Shown: positions 1 to 7,974, numbered from the stretch's first letter. The stretch: 64,000 nt of DNA from an uncultured beta proteobacterium (GCA_903897925.1 CAIUDG010000132.1:1-64000), one strand, 5' to 3'. The notes: generated from the sequence alone by a model not told the origin. Translations and numbers: made by a program.

Positions 1-26
1 ATTGTTTTTGCTGACTGCGGTTCAAT

Positions 27-55
27 TATGGAAAAACAAAGCGCTATTTTCCATA
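27..55. other. Perfect 9-bp inverted repeat at the window edge
   Basis: TATGGAAAA at 27-35 is repeated in reverse complement at 47-55 around an 11-nt loop. No run of T follows on either strand, so it is not an obvious terminator. The stretch 1-204 otherwise holds no gene I can support: the one short open frame has neither protein-like composition nor a ribosome binding site. Confidence 0.35.
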
Positions 56-204
56 GCAGGACCGTAAAGATCTGTGAAGCTGCACTGCCTTTGTACCCTA
101 TGGACACGCTCGTAAGACTATTCGCGCATCGGCACGGAGCGCCGCTTCACGGTTCTTGCGTGCAATACCGCGTGCGCTATGCAGTGCGGGGCCAGCAGGC
201 CAAC

Positions 205-239
205 AAAAAACCCGCGCTCCTGTGAAGAAGGCGGGTTTT
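205..239 (-). terminator. Rho-independent terminator after tRNA-Thr
   Basis: A 9-bp stem pairs AAAACCCGC (207-215) with GCGGGTTTT (231-239). Read on the minus strand it is followed by a run of six T (205-210). It lies about 30 bp downstream of the tRNA 3' end, so it should end the tRNA transcript. The plus strand also has four T after the stem, so it may work weakly in both directions. Confidence 0.75.
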
Positions 240-271
240 GAAGGCTTCTGACGCTGCCTGATACCGTGAAA

Positions 272-347
272 TGGTGCCGATTATCGGATTCGAACTGATG
301 ACCTACCGCTTACAAGGCGGTTGCTCTACCAACTGAGCTAAATCGGC
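272..347 (-). tRNA. tRNA-Thr (anticodon TGT)
   Basis: The minus strand folds into a full cloverleaf. The acceptor GCCGATT pairs with AATCGGC, followed by discriminator A and an encoded CCA (272-274). The D arm is GCTC/GAGC. The anticodon stem ACCGC/GCGGT holds loop CTTGTAA, giving anticodon TGT, which reads ACA threonine codons. The T arm is ATCAG-TTCGAAT-CCGAT and has one A-C mismatch at the 52:62 pair. It lies downstream of sspB on the same strand and ahead of a terminator. Confidence 0.95.
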
Positions 348-401
348 ACGGCCTGCAATTTTAACCGCAGCCAGAGGCGCAAACTGGCGCAAACCCCAAA
401 A

Positions 402-884
402 TCATTTGATACGCGTCAGCGATGGACGGCCGCCGGGTCTTGGGGTATCCGGGCCGCCATCGTCCCTGGCCGGGCTGCTGCTGACACTGGTCAGCGTCAC
501 TACCGGCGCCGGATTGTCTTCTGCCGCTGCTGGCTGCGTTGCCGAAGATGCACCGCTGGCCGCCAGCATGGGGAAGGCCATGCCCTGCCCGTTTTCACGC
601 GCATAGATGGCCAATACCCGACCGACTGGCACCAAGATGTCTCTGGCAACGCCGCCAAAACGACCCTTGAATTCAATGAATTCATTGCCCAGCTTCAAGG
701 CACTGGTAGCGTCAAAACTGATGTTGAGAACAATCTCGCCGTCCTTCACATACTCATTGGGCACCCGCACAGTCTCATCGACCAGCACAGCAACATAAGG
801 CGTGAAGCCATTGTCGGTGCACCACTCGTAGAGCGCACGAATCAGGTAAGGACGGGTGGAAGGAAATTCTGAAGCGTCAATCAT
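402..884 (-). CDS. sspB: ClpXP protease specificity-enhancing factor SspB
   Basis: Adaptor that binds the SsrA tag of stalled-translation products and delivers them to ClpXP in the cytoplasm. The 160-residue protein has the conserved folded domain in about residues 1-110 (starting STRPYLIRALYEW). A disordered Ala/Pro/Ser-rich linker follows, ending in a basic tail GGRPSLTRIK. That tail matches the ClpX-binding XB peptide at the end of E. coli SspB. It starts at ATG, 14 bp after the sspA stop, and forms the usual sspA-sspB pair. Confidence 0.93.
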   Translation of the reverse strand: MIDASEFPSTRPYLIRALYEWCTDNGFTPYVAVLVDETVRVPNEYVKDGEIVLNISFDATSALKLGNEFIEFKGRFGGVARDILVPVGRVLAIYARENGQGMAFPMLAASGASSATQPAAAEDNPAPVVTLTSVSSSPARDDGGPDTPRPGGRPSLTRIK

Positions 885-898
885 GGCAAGCCAGGCCT

Positions 899-1510
899 TT
901 ACTTGCGCATCACCTTTTCCGAAGGCGTCAGCGCTTCGATATAGGCCGGACGCGAGAACACCCGCTCGGCATATTTCAGCAGCGGCGCGGCATTCTTGCT
1001 CAAGTCAATGCCGTAATAGTCCAGGCGCCACAGCAGCGGTGCGATCGCCACGTCCAGCATGGAGAAGTTATCACCCAGCATGTACTTGTTCTTCAGGAAC
1101 ACCGGGGCCAGCTGCGTCAGGCGGTCGCGGATGTGGGCGCGGGCTTTTTCCAGCAATTTGTCATTGCCCTTGGAAGCGCGGGCTTCCAGCGTTGACACGT
1201 GGACAAACAGTTCCTTCTCGAAATTGAGCAGGAACAGGCGCACACGGGCGCGGTCCACCGGGTCGCCGGGCATCAGTTGCGGATGCGGAAAGCGCTCGTC
1301 AATGTATTCATTGATGATGTTCGACTCATACAAAATCAGATCGCGCTCGACCAGGATAGGCACTTGTCCATAAGGATTCATGACGCTGATGTCTTCGGGC
1401 TTGTTGTAGAGATCAACGTCACGGATTTCAAAATCCATGCCCTTCTCAAACAACACGAAGCGGCAGCGGTGAGAAAACGGGCAGGTTGTTCCTGAATACA
1501 GCACCATCAT
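899..1510 (-). CDS. sspA: Stringent starvation protein A (GST-fold RNA polymerase-associated protein)
   Basis: RNA polymerase-associated regulator of the glutathione S-transferase fold. In E. coli it is induced by starvation and supports acid tolerance and phage P1 late transcription. The thioredoxin-like N-terminal domain begins YSGTTCPFSHRC. The PHP motif at residues 75-77 corresponds to the surface pocket E. coli SspA needs for function. An all-helical C-terminal half follows. Length is 203 residues. A strong terminator-like hairpin lies directly upstream (1531-1565), so sspA probably has its own promoter or receives limited read-through from petABC. AGGAG precedes the first of two adjacent ATG codons. 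Confidence 0.92.
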   Translation of the reverse strand: MMVLYSGTTCPFSHRCRFVLFEKGMDFEIRDVDLYNKPEDISVMNPYGQVPILVERDLILYESNIINEYIDERFPHPQLMPGDPVDRARVRLFLLNFEKELFVHVSTLEARASKGNDKLLEKARAHIRDRLTQLAPVFLKNKYMLGDNFSMLDVAIAPLLWRLDYYGIDLSKNAAPLLKYAERVFSRPAYIEALTPSEKVMRK

Positions 1511-1530
1511 TGCGGGAGACTCCTAAAAAT

Positions 1531-1565
1531 TAAAAAGAGTGGGCTGCACTGGGCATTCCCACTCT
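1531..1565 (-). terminator. Rho-independent terminator between petC and sspA
   Basis: On the minus strand AGAGTGGG (complement of 1558-1565) pairs with CCCACTCT (complement of 1536-1543) and is followed by TTTTTAATTTTT. It lies after petC and only about 20 bp before the sspA start codon, which makes it the likely end of the petABC transcript. Confidence 0.72.
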
Positions 1566-1573
1566 GCACGTAC

Positions 1574-1594
1574 CTTCGGTCAGCTGGACCGAAG
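1574..1594 (-). other. Perfect 8-bp hairpin upstream of the petC terminator
   Basis: CTTCGGTC at 1574-1581 is reverse complementary to GACCGAAG at 1587-1594 around a 5-nt loop. It lies between the petC stop and the main terminator hairpin and has no T run of its own. It may protect the 3' end or form part of a tandem terminator. Confidence 0.5.
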
Positions 1595-1610
1595 ACACAA
1601 CCGAATCTGT

Positions 1611-2369
1611 TTACTTGACGTCTTTCCAGAACGCGGCGTTCAAACGCCATGCGCAGAAAGTCAAGACCAACAGGAAGGCCAGCACCCAGTAACCCAGGTG
1701 GACCCGTGTATTCTGACCCGGTTCCGCCATCCATTGCAAATAGTTCACCAAGTCGGCCACAGTCTGGTCGTATTGTGCCGGCGTCATGGTGCCAGGGGTG
1801 ATTTGCTCAAATCCCTTGAAAACATGAATTTCATGGCCGGCTTCGCCCTCCGACTCAAACACTGCGGCGCGCTTGCCCTGCAGCTCCCACAAGGCATGCG
1901 GCATGGCAATGTTGGGGAATGCCAGGTTGTTCCAGCCGGTGGCCTTGGTATCGTCCACATAGAAGGTGCGCAGGTAGGTGTACAGATAGTCGGCACCCGT
2001 GCCCTTGCCTTCTGCAGAACGCGAACGAGCAATCACGGTCAGGTCTGGCGGTGTGCCGCCGAACCAGGCCTTGGCTTCTTTCGGATCAATATTGGCCTTC
2101 ATGGTTTCACCAACCTTGTCGGTGGTGAACAGCAGGTTGTCCTTGATCTGCTGTTCGGTCAGACCGATGTCCCTCAGGCGGTTGTAACGCATGTAGGACG
2201 CAGTGTGGCAGTTCAGGCAGTAGTTGACGAATACCTTGGCACCGTTTTGCAGCGAAGCCAGGTCAGTGATCTTGCCAGGGGCTTTGTCCCAGGCGATGCC
2301 GCCGGTATTGGCATGGGCGGTCAGTGCGATGCCCAGCGCCGCGAGCAGAGAAAAGAGTACTTTTTTCAT
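1611..2369 (-). CDS. petC: Ubiquinol-cytochrome c reductase, cytochrome c1 subunit
   Basis: Haem-bearing subunit of the cytochrome bc1 complex. It passes electrons from the Rieske protein to soluble cytochrome c on the periplasmic side. From the ATG at 2369 there is a signal peptide ending about AHA-N (residues 18-21). The single covalent haem site CLNCH is at 51-55, the candidate axial methionine lies in FPNIAMP, and a C-terminal membrane anchor (YWVLAFLLVL) ends in a basic tail. The 252-residue length is normal. An in-frame ATG at 2384 would add MGSNT, but the later start gives the more typical MKK signal peptide. It is the last gene of petABC, 16 bp after petB. Confidence 0.93.
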   Translation of the reverse strand: MKKVLFSLLAALGIALTAHANTGGIAWDKAPGKITDLASLQNGAKVFVNYCLNCHTASYMRYNRLRDIGLTEQQIKDNLLFTTDKVGETMKANIDPKEAKAWFGGTPPDLTVIARSRSAEGKGTGADYLYTYLRTFYVDDTKATGWNNLAFPNIAMPHALWELQGKRAAVFESEGEAGHEIHVFKGFEQITPGTMTPAQYDQTVADLVNYLQWMAEPGQNTRVHLGYWVLAFLLVLTFCAWRLNAAFWKDVK

Positions 2370-2385
2370 GGTATTGGACCCCATC

Positions 2386-3798
2386 TCAGTGGGCTACAAA
2401 GTTAACGCGGGCAGGCACCGGCTTGGTCTTGCCAACACGGCTCCACCAGGGCATCAGGAAGAAGAAGCCGAAGTAGAACAGCGTACACACTTGGGACACA
2501 CGCTCACCCAGTTTTGACGGAGGCTGCACACCCAGATAGGCCAGCACCACGAACACCACCACGAAAATGGCATACAGGTATTTGTGCCAGTCAGGGCGGT
2601 AACGCATCGACTTGACTTCGCACTTGTCCAGCCATGGCAGGAAGAACAGGATGATCACTGCACCACCCATCACCACCACGCCCCAGAACTTGGCGTCGAT
2701 CGACAGCATCATCAGCACCACAACCACCGCCGCACCGGCAATCACCGGCTTCAGAATCGTTGGCAGTTTGGCCTTCAGCACACCGTAGGCGGCGCCAGCA
2801 ACGACGCAGGCAATCAGGGCATACATCATTTCGCTGGTAATAGCGCGCAGCATCGAATAGAAGGGCGTGAAATACCAGACCGGTGCAATATGCAAAGGCG
2901 TCTTCAACGAATCGGCCGGAATGAAGTTGTTGTATTCCAGGAAATAGCCGCCCATTTCAGGCGCGAAGAAGATCACGGCAGAGAACACCAACAGGAACAC
3001 GCTGACACCAAAGATGTCGTGCACGGTGTAGTACGGGTGGAACGGAATGCCGTCCAGCGGATGACCAGCGGCATCGCGCGGTGCATTCGGACCCTTGATT
3101 TCAACGCCGTCAGGATTGTTCGAACCGACATCGTGCAGTGCCAGCAAGTGCGCCACCACCAGACCCAGCAGCACCAGCGGCACTGCGATCACGTGGAAGC
3201 TGAAGAAGCGGTTCAGGGTGGCGTCGCCAACCACGTAGTCGCCGCGAATCAGCAATGCCAGGTCCGGACCTACGAAAGGCACGGCAGCAAACAAGTTCAC
3301 GATCACCTGCGCGCCCCAGTAGGACATTTGACCCCAGGGCAGCAGATAGCCCATGAAGGCTTCGGCCATCAGGCACAGGAAAATAGCACAGCCAAAAACC
3401 CAGACCAATTCGCGCGGCTTGCGATAGCTGCCGTAGAGCAGGCCACGGAACATGTGCAGATAGACGACGATGAAGAACGCCGAGGCACCGGTGGAGTGCA
3501 TGTAGCGGATCAACCAGCCCCATGGCACGTCGCGCATGATGTATTCGACAGAACCGAACGCCAGTGCGGCGTCTGGCTTGTAGTGCATCACCAGGAAAAT
3601 ACCGGTAACGATCTGAATCACCAGCACCAGCAACGACAGCGAGCCGAAGATGTACCAGAAATTGAAGTTCTTCGGAGCGTAGTACTCCGACATATGGACC
3701 CGATAGGCATCAAACGCCGTGGGGAAGCGGTTTTCAAACCAGTTCGTCACGTGGGCCAGCGCGGGTGCGTTGGGGGAGATTTCCTTGAATTCAGCCAT
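2386..3798 (-). CDS. petB: Ubiquinol-cytochrome c reductase, cytochrome b subunit
   Basis: Core membrane subunit of complex III, carrying the bL and bH haems and both quinol sites. The 470-residue protein has eight or more membrane segments. Haem-binding histidines are visible in the helix around RYMHSTGASAFF...YLHMF and in the helix around FSFHVIAVPL...AHLLALH. The Qo-site motif reads PVWY (in HIAPVWYFTPF) where mitochondria and Rhodobacter have PEWY; such variants occur in proteobacteria. The protein is long for bacterial cytochrome b, with extra C-terminal helices. It sits between petA (11 bp upstream) and petC. Confidence 0.95.
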   Translation of the reverse strand: MAEFKEISPNAPALAHVTNWFENRFPTAFDAYRVHMSEYYAPKNFNFWYIFGSLSLLVLVIQIVTGIFLVMHYKPDAALAFGSVEYIMRDVPWGWLIRYMHSTGASAFFIVVYLHMFRGLLYGSYRKPRELVWVFGCAIFLCLMAEAFMGYLLPWGQMSYWGAQVIVNLFAAVPFVGPDLALLIRGDYVVGDATLNRFFSFHVIAVPLVLLGLVVAHLLALHDVGSNNPDGVEIKGPNAPRDAAGHPLDGIPFHPYYTVHDIFGVSVFLLVFSAVIFFAPEMGGYFLEYNNFIPADSLKTPLHIAPVWYFTPFYSMLRAITSEMMYALIACVVAGAAYGVLKAKLPTILKPVIAGAAVVVVLMMLSIDAKFWGVVVMGGAVIILFFLPWLDKCEVKSMRYRPDWHKYLYAIFVVVFVVLAYLGVQPPSKLGERVSQVCTLFYFGFFFLMPWWSRVGKTKPVPARVNFVAH

Positions 3799-3809
3799 GC
3801 TATTAATCC

Positions 3810-4424
3810 TCAGGCTTTCTTGTCTTCACCAATCAACAGCTTGCTGTCGGACAGGTACATGTGCGGAGGCACTTCGAGGTTGTCAGGTGCTGGCTTGTTC
3901 TTGTAAACACGGCCGGCCATATCGAAGGTGGAACCGTGGCATGGGCAGAGGAAGCCGCCTTGCCAGTCGTCCGGCAGCGAGGCCTGCGGGCCCGGCTGAA
4001 ATTTATCGGAAGGAGAGCAGCCCAGGTGGGTGCAGATACCCACGGCGACGAAGATTTCAGGCTTGATCGAGCGGCCTTCGTTCATTGCATATTCGGGCGT
4101 CTGCTCACCGCGCTTGCGCTGGGATTCGGGATCGGCCAGCTGGTTCGTCACCTTGGACAGTGCTGCCAGCTGGTCCGGGGTGCGGCGAATAATCCAGACC
4201 GGCTTGCCACGCCATTCGACGGTCTTTTTCTCACCCGGCTTGATGTCACCGATGTCGACCTCCACGGCTGCACCGGCAGCTTTGGCGCGTTCGGAAGGCT
4301 GGAACGTACTAACAAACGGAATCGCGGTTGCGACGCCGCCAACGGCTCCTACGCATCCGGTTGCAATGAGCCAGGTTCGCTTACTGGAGTCGAGCTGATT
4401 CGTGTCGACAGGGGTTTCACTCAT
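3810..4424 (-). CDS. petA: Ubiquinol-cytochrome c reductase, Rieske iron-sulfur subunit
   Basis: 2Fe-2S subunit that oxidises ubiquinol at the Qo site and passes the electron to cytochrome c1. Of its 204 residues, the N-terminal part carries SSKRTWLIATG and a hydrophobic helix. This resembles a non-cleaved Tat signal with Lys-Arg rather than Arg-Arg. Cluster ligands are in CTHLGC and CPCHGSTFD. I chose ATG 4424 because GAGG lies just upstream; the longer frame would start from TTG at 4436. First gene of petABC. Confidence 0.94.
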   Translation of the reverse strand: MSETPVDTNQLDSSKRTWLIATGCVGAVGGVATAIPFVSTFQPSERAKAAGAAVEVDIGDIKPGEKKTVEWRGKPVWIIRRTPDQLAALSKVTNQLADPESQRKRGEQTPEYAMNEGRSIKPEIFVAVGICTHLGCSPSDKFQPGPQASLPDDWQGGFLCPCHGSTFDMAGRVYKNKPAPDNLEVPPHMYLSDSKLLIGEDKKA

Positions 4425-4464
4425 GAGAATCCTCAATGAACATCACTACTAGGGGTAAGCGATT

Positions 4465-4470
4465 ATTGTA
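4465..4470 (-). promoter_or_regulatory. Candidate -10 element for petABC
   Basis: The minus strand has TACAAT about 40 bp before the petA start, in the only intergenic space ahead of the bc1 operon (4425-4550). No good -35 box is visible at 16-18 bp. A small palindrome, GGCAAATTGCC, lies just upstream. Confidence 0.4.
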
Positions 4471-4550
4471 GCTGACCGCAAAGGGCAATTTGCCGCTCAA
4501 GCGAAGTAAGAACCCCGCTGTGCACACGTAAAGGCGCGGAAAGTCGCGTT

Positions 4551-5609
4551 TCAGGGGCAAATCAGCTGACGCGCCATCTGCACCGCAGCCAGAAAGCTAG
4601 CCGGGTCGGCACGCCCACTACCGGCGATATCAAAGGCCGTGCCATGGTCCGGACTGGTTCGAACAAAGGGCAGGCCCAGGGTTACGTTGACACCGCTCTC
4701 CACGCCCAGGTATTTCACCGGTATCAGGCCCTGGTCGTGGTACATAGCGACTACTACATCAAACTCGGCCAGGTGCCCGGCCCGTTTGCGGGCGCGCATG
4801 AATACCGTATCCGGCGGCCACGGTCCGCTGAGGTCGCAGCCGTGGGCACGCGCGGCCTGCATCGCCGGCAGAATGATGTCGCGCTCTTCCGTGCCAAACA
4901 AACCGCCCTCCCCGGCATGCGGATTGAGTCCGGCCACGGCGATGCGCGGCACGCGCCCAAGAATCCGCGACAAGGCGTCGTGCGTAATGCGCAGGGTTTG
5001 CAAAACGTTGTCGAAATTGACGGCCTCAATCGCCTGGCGCAAGGACACGTGAATACTCACCAGCACAGTACGCAACTCCTCGTTCGCCAGCATCATGCGC
5101 ACCGGCAGCCCGGCCTGCCCAAGATAGCGCGCCGCCGCGTCCTGCAACATTTCGGTATGGCCCGGATAGGCATCAAACGGACTGCCGCCGGCATGCAGGG
5201 CCTCTTTGTGCAGCGGCGCGGTGACAATCCCCGCCACCGCGCCCTGCAGCGCCAGCTCGGCCGCGCGCAGTACACAGCTGCCGGCAAAACGTCCGGCCAA
5301 GGCACTCACCTGCCCCGGTGCCACAGGCCCCAATTCCTCACCCTGCTGCAGCACCGGTATGCAGCGCGGCGGCAGTGCTTGCGCGTCCAGCGGCGTTTCC
5401 AGCCGCAGTATGGGCAGCGCAGGCACACCAGGCGCCAGCAAGGCCGCCGCCGCCCGGCGCATGCACGCCACATCACCAATCACCACCGCGCCACGCATCA
5501 GTGCCGGCTGCTGCAAATAGGCTTTGGCAATAATTTCCGGACCAATACCGGCAGCGTCGCCCATGGTGATGGCCAGCGGGCGAAGCCCGGTCGTACTAAC
5601 TGCGCTCAT
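4551..5609 (-). CDS. pdxA: 4-hydroxythreonine-4-phosphate dehydrogenase PdxA
   Basis: Oxidises 4-phosphohydroxy-L-threonine in DXP-dependent pyridoxal 5'-phosphate synthesis, with NAD and a divalent metal. Of 352 residues, the substrate-binding pair is His151-Thr152 (PGHTEML). The three metal histidines are His187 (SIHVSL), His231 (NPHAGEGG) and His291 (YHDQGLIPVK), each from the other subunit of the dimer in known structures. The N-terminal motif ITMGDAAGIGPEI is typical. It overlaps the NIF3-like gene by 4 bp (ATGA), so the two are translationally coupled. Confidence 0.95.
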   Translation of the reverse strand: MSAVSTTGLRPLAITMGDAAGIGPEIIAKAYLQQPALMRGAVVIGDVACMRRAAAALLAPGVPALPILRLETPLDAQALPPRCIPVLQQGEELGPVAPGQVSALAGRFAGSCVLRAAELALQGAVAGIVTAPLHKEALHAGGSPFDAYPGHTEMLQDAAARYLGQAGLPVRMMLANEELRTVLVSIHVSLRQAIEAVNFDNVLQTLRITHDALSRILGRVPRIAVAGLNPHAGEGGLFGTEERDIILPAMQAARAHGCDLSGPWPPDTVFMRARKRAGHLAEFDVVVAMYHDQGLIPVKYLGVESGVNVTLGLPFVRTSPDHGTAFDIAGSGRADPASFLAAVQMARQLICP

Positions 5610-6361
5610 GCGGGATTCTCGATATCTATAAATTGGTGTTCCAGCCCCAGCGTTTGCGCCAGATGCGCTGCCAATGCCGGGGCGCCATAGCGCTCACTGG
5701 CGTGGTGTCCGCAGGCCAGGAAGGCGACCCCGGTCTCGCGCGCCAGGTGCATTTGCGGCTCCGATATTTCCCCGGTAATGAAGACATCGGCGCCGGCGGC
5801 AATCGCCGCTTCAAAATAGCCCTGCGCACCGCCGCTGCACCAGGCAATACGGCGCGGCGCACGCTGGTCACCCGGCAGTACGGTAACGCCGTGCCCCAGC
5901 GTGTCCTGCACCTGGCGCGCCAGCGCCGTCAGGCTCTCGAAGGGCGGCCCGGCAGCGGCACCGATCCAGCCCAGCTCCTGCTCGCCGAAACGGCCATCGG
6001 CCTGCAGTCCGAGGCGCAGGCCGAGCTGGGCATTGTTGCCCCACTGCGCATGCGCATCCAGCGGCAGGTGATAGGCGTACAGATTGATATCGTGCGCCAG
6101 CAGCAGCCCCAGGCGTTGGCGCAGCCAGCCGGTGATGCGTCCGTCGTGGCCCCGCCAGAACAGGCCGTGGTGCACCAGCAGCGTGTCGGCGCCAGCACCG
6201 ATGGCCGCCTCAATCAGCGCCCGGCTGGCGGTCACGCCGGAGACTATTTTGCGCACCTGGCTACAGCCTTCGACCTGCAATCCATTCGGCCCATAGTCCT
6301 TGAACCGCTCCGGTTGCAGCAGAAGGTCCAGGGTGCTTGAGAGTTGGCTGCGGTCAATCAT
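5606..6361 (-). CDS. NIF3-like dinuclear metal center protein (YbgI family)
   Basis: Cytoplasmic metal protein of the NIF3/YbgI family. YbgI has been linked to GTP cyclohydrolase I type 2-like folds, but the physiological reaction is not settled. The metal-site signatures are present: LLVHHGLFW near residue 65 and the C-terminal ACGHHASERYG. From ATG 6361 the protein has 251 residues, matching the usual length near 250. A longer in-frame extension upstream overlaps the preceding gene and has no family similarity. Coupled to pdxA by a 4-bp overlap, and overlaps the Cys-cluster gene by 8 bp. Confidence 0.88.
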   Translation of the reverse strand: MIDRSQLSSTLDLLLQPERFKDYGPNGLQVEGCSQVRKIVSGVTASRALIEAAIGAGADTLLVHHGLFWRGHDGRITGWLRQRLGLLLAHDINLYAYHLPLDAHAQWGNNAQLGLRLGLQADGRFGEQELGWIGAAAGPPFESLTALARQVQDTLGHGVTVLPGDQRAPRRIAWCSGGAQGYFEAAIAAGADVFITGEISEPQMHLARETGVAFLACGHHASERYGAPALAAHLAQTLGLEHQFIDIENPA

Positions 6362-6767
6362 GGTGGGATAAGGAAGTTGTGGAGTCGACCGGTGTATTTT
6401 GCAGGGAGTTGGATGCTGCCACTTCCAGGGTGCTGTCACAACCGATACCCGCTGCAATCCAGCGCCTGGCAAGCCAGGCCAAGGGCCGCGCCACGCACGA
6501 CAACAGCCAGCCCCAGGGACGCGGCAAGGCCTGCACTACCTGGCGCGGTGCCAGCACCATGCCGCAGCGGTACATGGCGGTGGCCGGCTGCCACTGCAAC
6601 GCCACGCACGCCCCCTGGCGCCGCCGCGACACCAGCATACCCAGCGGACAGGGCGCCGCCAGGCAGCACACACCGCAGCCATTGCAGGCGCTGCCCCAGG
6701 CGGGTTTGTCCGGCGCCTGCGGATGTATTTGAATCACCTGCTGCGGCGGCTCGTTGAAACTCTGCAT
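6354..6767 (-). CDS. Small Cys-cluster protein of unknown function
   Basis: I do not recognise a characterised relative. From ATG 6767 (GGGGA lies 7-8 bp upstream) the protein has 137 residues. It contains CNGCGVCC followed by CPLG at about residues 30-45, resembling YkgJ-type zinc/iron-binding cysteine clusters. An amphipathic or hydrophobic stretch around WGWLLSCVARPLAWLARRW follows, then a low-complexity C terminus. It heads the run Cys-cluster gene, NIF3-like, pdxA, and overlaps the NIF3-like gene by 8 bp. It is divergent from the protease gene at 6841. Confidence 0.7.
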   Translation of the reverse strand: MQSFNEPPQQVIQIHPQAPDKPAWGSACNGCGVCCLAAPCPLGMLVSRRRQGACVALQWQPATAMYRCGMVLAPRQVVQALPRPWGWLLSCVARPLAWLARRWIAAGIGCDSTLEVAASNSLQNTPVDSTTSLSHHD

Positions 6768-6826
6768 AAATGTCCCCATACTGCACTTTAGCGTGGCGCC
6801 CGCCCAAGCCGACGCGCCCCTGGGCC

Positions 6827-6832
6827 TACAAT
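6827..6832 (+). promoter_or_regulatory. Candidate -10 element giving a leaderless protease mRNA
   Basis: TACAAT ends 8 bp before the ATG at 6841, and no Shine-Dalgarno sequence is visible in the gap. If used, transcription would begin within a base or two of the start codon. There is no clear -35 box. This is the only promoter-like sequence in the 73-bp divergent gap. Confidence 0.35.
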
Positions 6833-6840
6833 TTGATTCC

Positions 6841-7974
6841 ATGAAACGACTTTGGCTGATTTTTTCCCAAACTGCCACCGTATTGCTGGCAGCCTACTTC
6901 GTTGTCGCCACCCTGAAGCCCCAATGGCTGGGCCACACGCCGGGCGCCGGTAGCAGCGTGGCGCTGGTGCAAGCCGACAACAACAGCGCCGAAGCGCCAC
7001 CGGGCAGCCTGCGCGTCGCCGCGCAGAAAGCCTCGGCGGCCGTAGTCAGCATCAACACCAGCAAGAACACGCGCCGCAACAGCAAGCCGAACGACCCGTG
7101 GTTCAAATTTTTCTACGGTGACCAGGGCAATGAGCCCCAGGGCGGCCTGGGCAGCGGCGTAATCGTCAGCAGCAGCGGCTATATCCTGACCAACAACCAC
7201 GTGATCGAAGATGCCGACGAAATTGAAGTCGTGCTCAACGACAGCCGCCACACCAGCGCCAAAGTGATCGGCACCGACCCCGACAGCGATCTGGCGGTTC
7301 TGAAAATCAACCTCGACAAGCTGCCCACCATCGTACTGGGCAATTCCGACACGGCGCAGGTCGGCGACCATGTGCTGGCCATTGGCAACCCCTTCGGCGT
7401 CGGCCAGACCGTTACCGGCGGCATCATCAGCGCGCTGGGCCGCAACCAGCTCGACATCAATACCTTCGAAAACTTCATCCAGACCGACGCTGCCATCAAC
7501 CCCGGCAATTCGGGTGGCGCCCTGGTCGACAGCAACGGCAACCTGCTGGGCATCAATACAGCTATCTATTCGCGCTCCGGCGGCAGCATGGGCATCGGCT
7601 TTGCCATCCCAATCAGCACCGCGCGACAGGTGCTGGACAGCCTGATCAAGGACGGCCACGTGACGCGCGGCTGGATTGGCGTGGAACCCAATGACCTGTC
7701 CCCGGAGCTGGCGGAAACCTTCGCCGTCAAAAGCAAGGACGGCGTGATCATTACCGGCGTGCTGCGCAATGGTCCCGCGGCCAAGGCAGGCATCCGCCCC
7801 GGCGACGTAATTCTGCGCATCGGCGACCAGACGGTGGCCGATGTCAGGCAACTGCTGAACGTGGTGTCGTCCTTAAAACCAGGCAACGCAGTGCACTTCA
7901 CCATCGCCCGCAAGGAACAGCAGCTCGACATTGAGGTCACACCGGGCACCCGGCCCAGGCCGAAGGCGCAATAG
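6841..7974 (+). CDS. DegS-like serine endoprotease with one PDZ domain (HtrA family)
   Basis: Periplasmic, membrane-anchored HtrA-type protease for envelope quality control or stress signalling. The 377-residue protein begins with a signal anchor (RLWLIFSQTATVLLAAYFVV). The trypsin-like domain has the triad His120 (TNNHVIEDA), Asp150 (DSDLAVLK) and Ser224 (NPGNSGGAL). One C-terminal PDZ domain (about 275-365) contains GPAAKAGIRPGDVI. A single PDZ plus an uncleaved anchor points to the DegS architecture rather than DegP/DegQ, which have two. Whether it cleaves an RseA-type anti-sigma factor cannot be told here. No anti-sigma gene is adjacent. Confidence 0.9.
   Translation: MKRLWLIFSQTATVLLAAYFVVATLKPQWLGHTPGAGSSVALVQADNNSAEAPPGSLRVAAQKASAAVVSINTSKNTRRNSKPNDPWFKFFYGDQGNEPQGGLGSGVIVSSSGYILTNNHVIEDADEIEVVLNDSRHTSAKVIGTDPDSDLAVLKINLDKLPTIVLGNSDTAQVGDHVLAIGNPFGVGQTVTGGIISALGRNQLDINTFENFIQTDAAINPGNSGGALVDSNGNLLGINTAIYSRSGGSMGIGFAIPISTARQVLDSLIKDGHVTRGWIGVEPNDLSPELAETFAVKSKDGVIITGVLRNGPAAKAGIRPGDVILRIGDQTVADVRQLLNVVSSLKPGNAVHFTIARKEQQLDIEVTPGTRPRPKAQ

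Noticed and set aside
28-225. Possible 65-residue protein at the left edge
   Set aside because: No ribosome binding site or recognisable similarity, and its end overlaps the tRNA terminator.
2584-3906. A 440-codon plus-strand frame antisense to petB
   Set aside because: Composition (many His, Gln, Arg) is typical of the antisense of a membrane protein gene; petB is unmistakable on the other strand.
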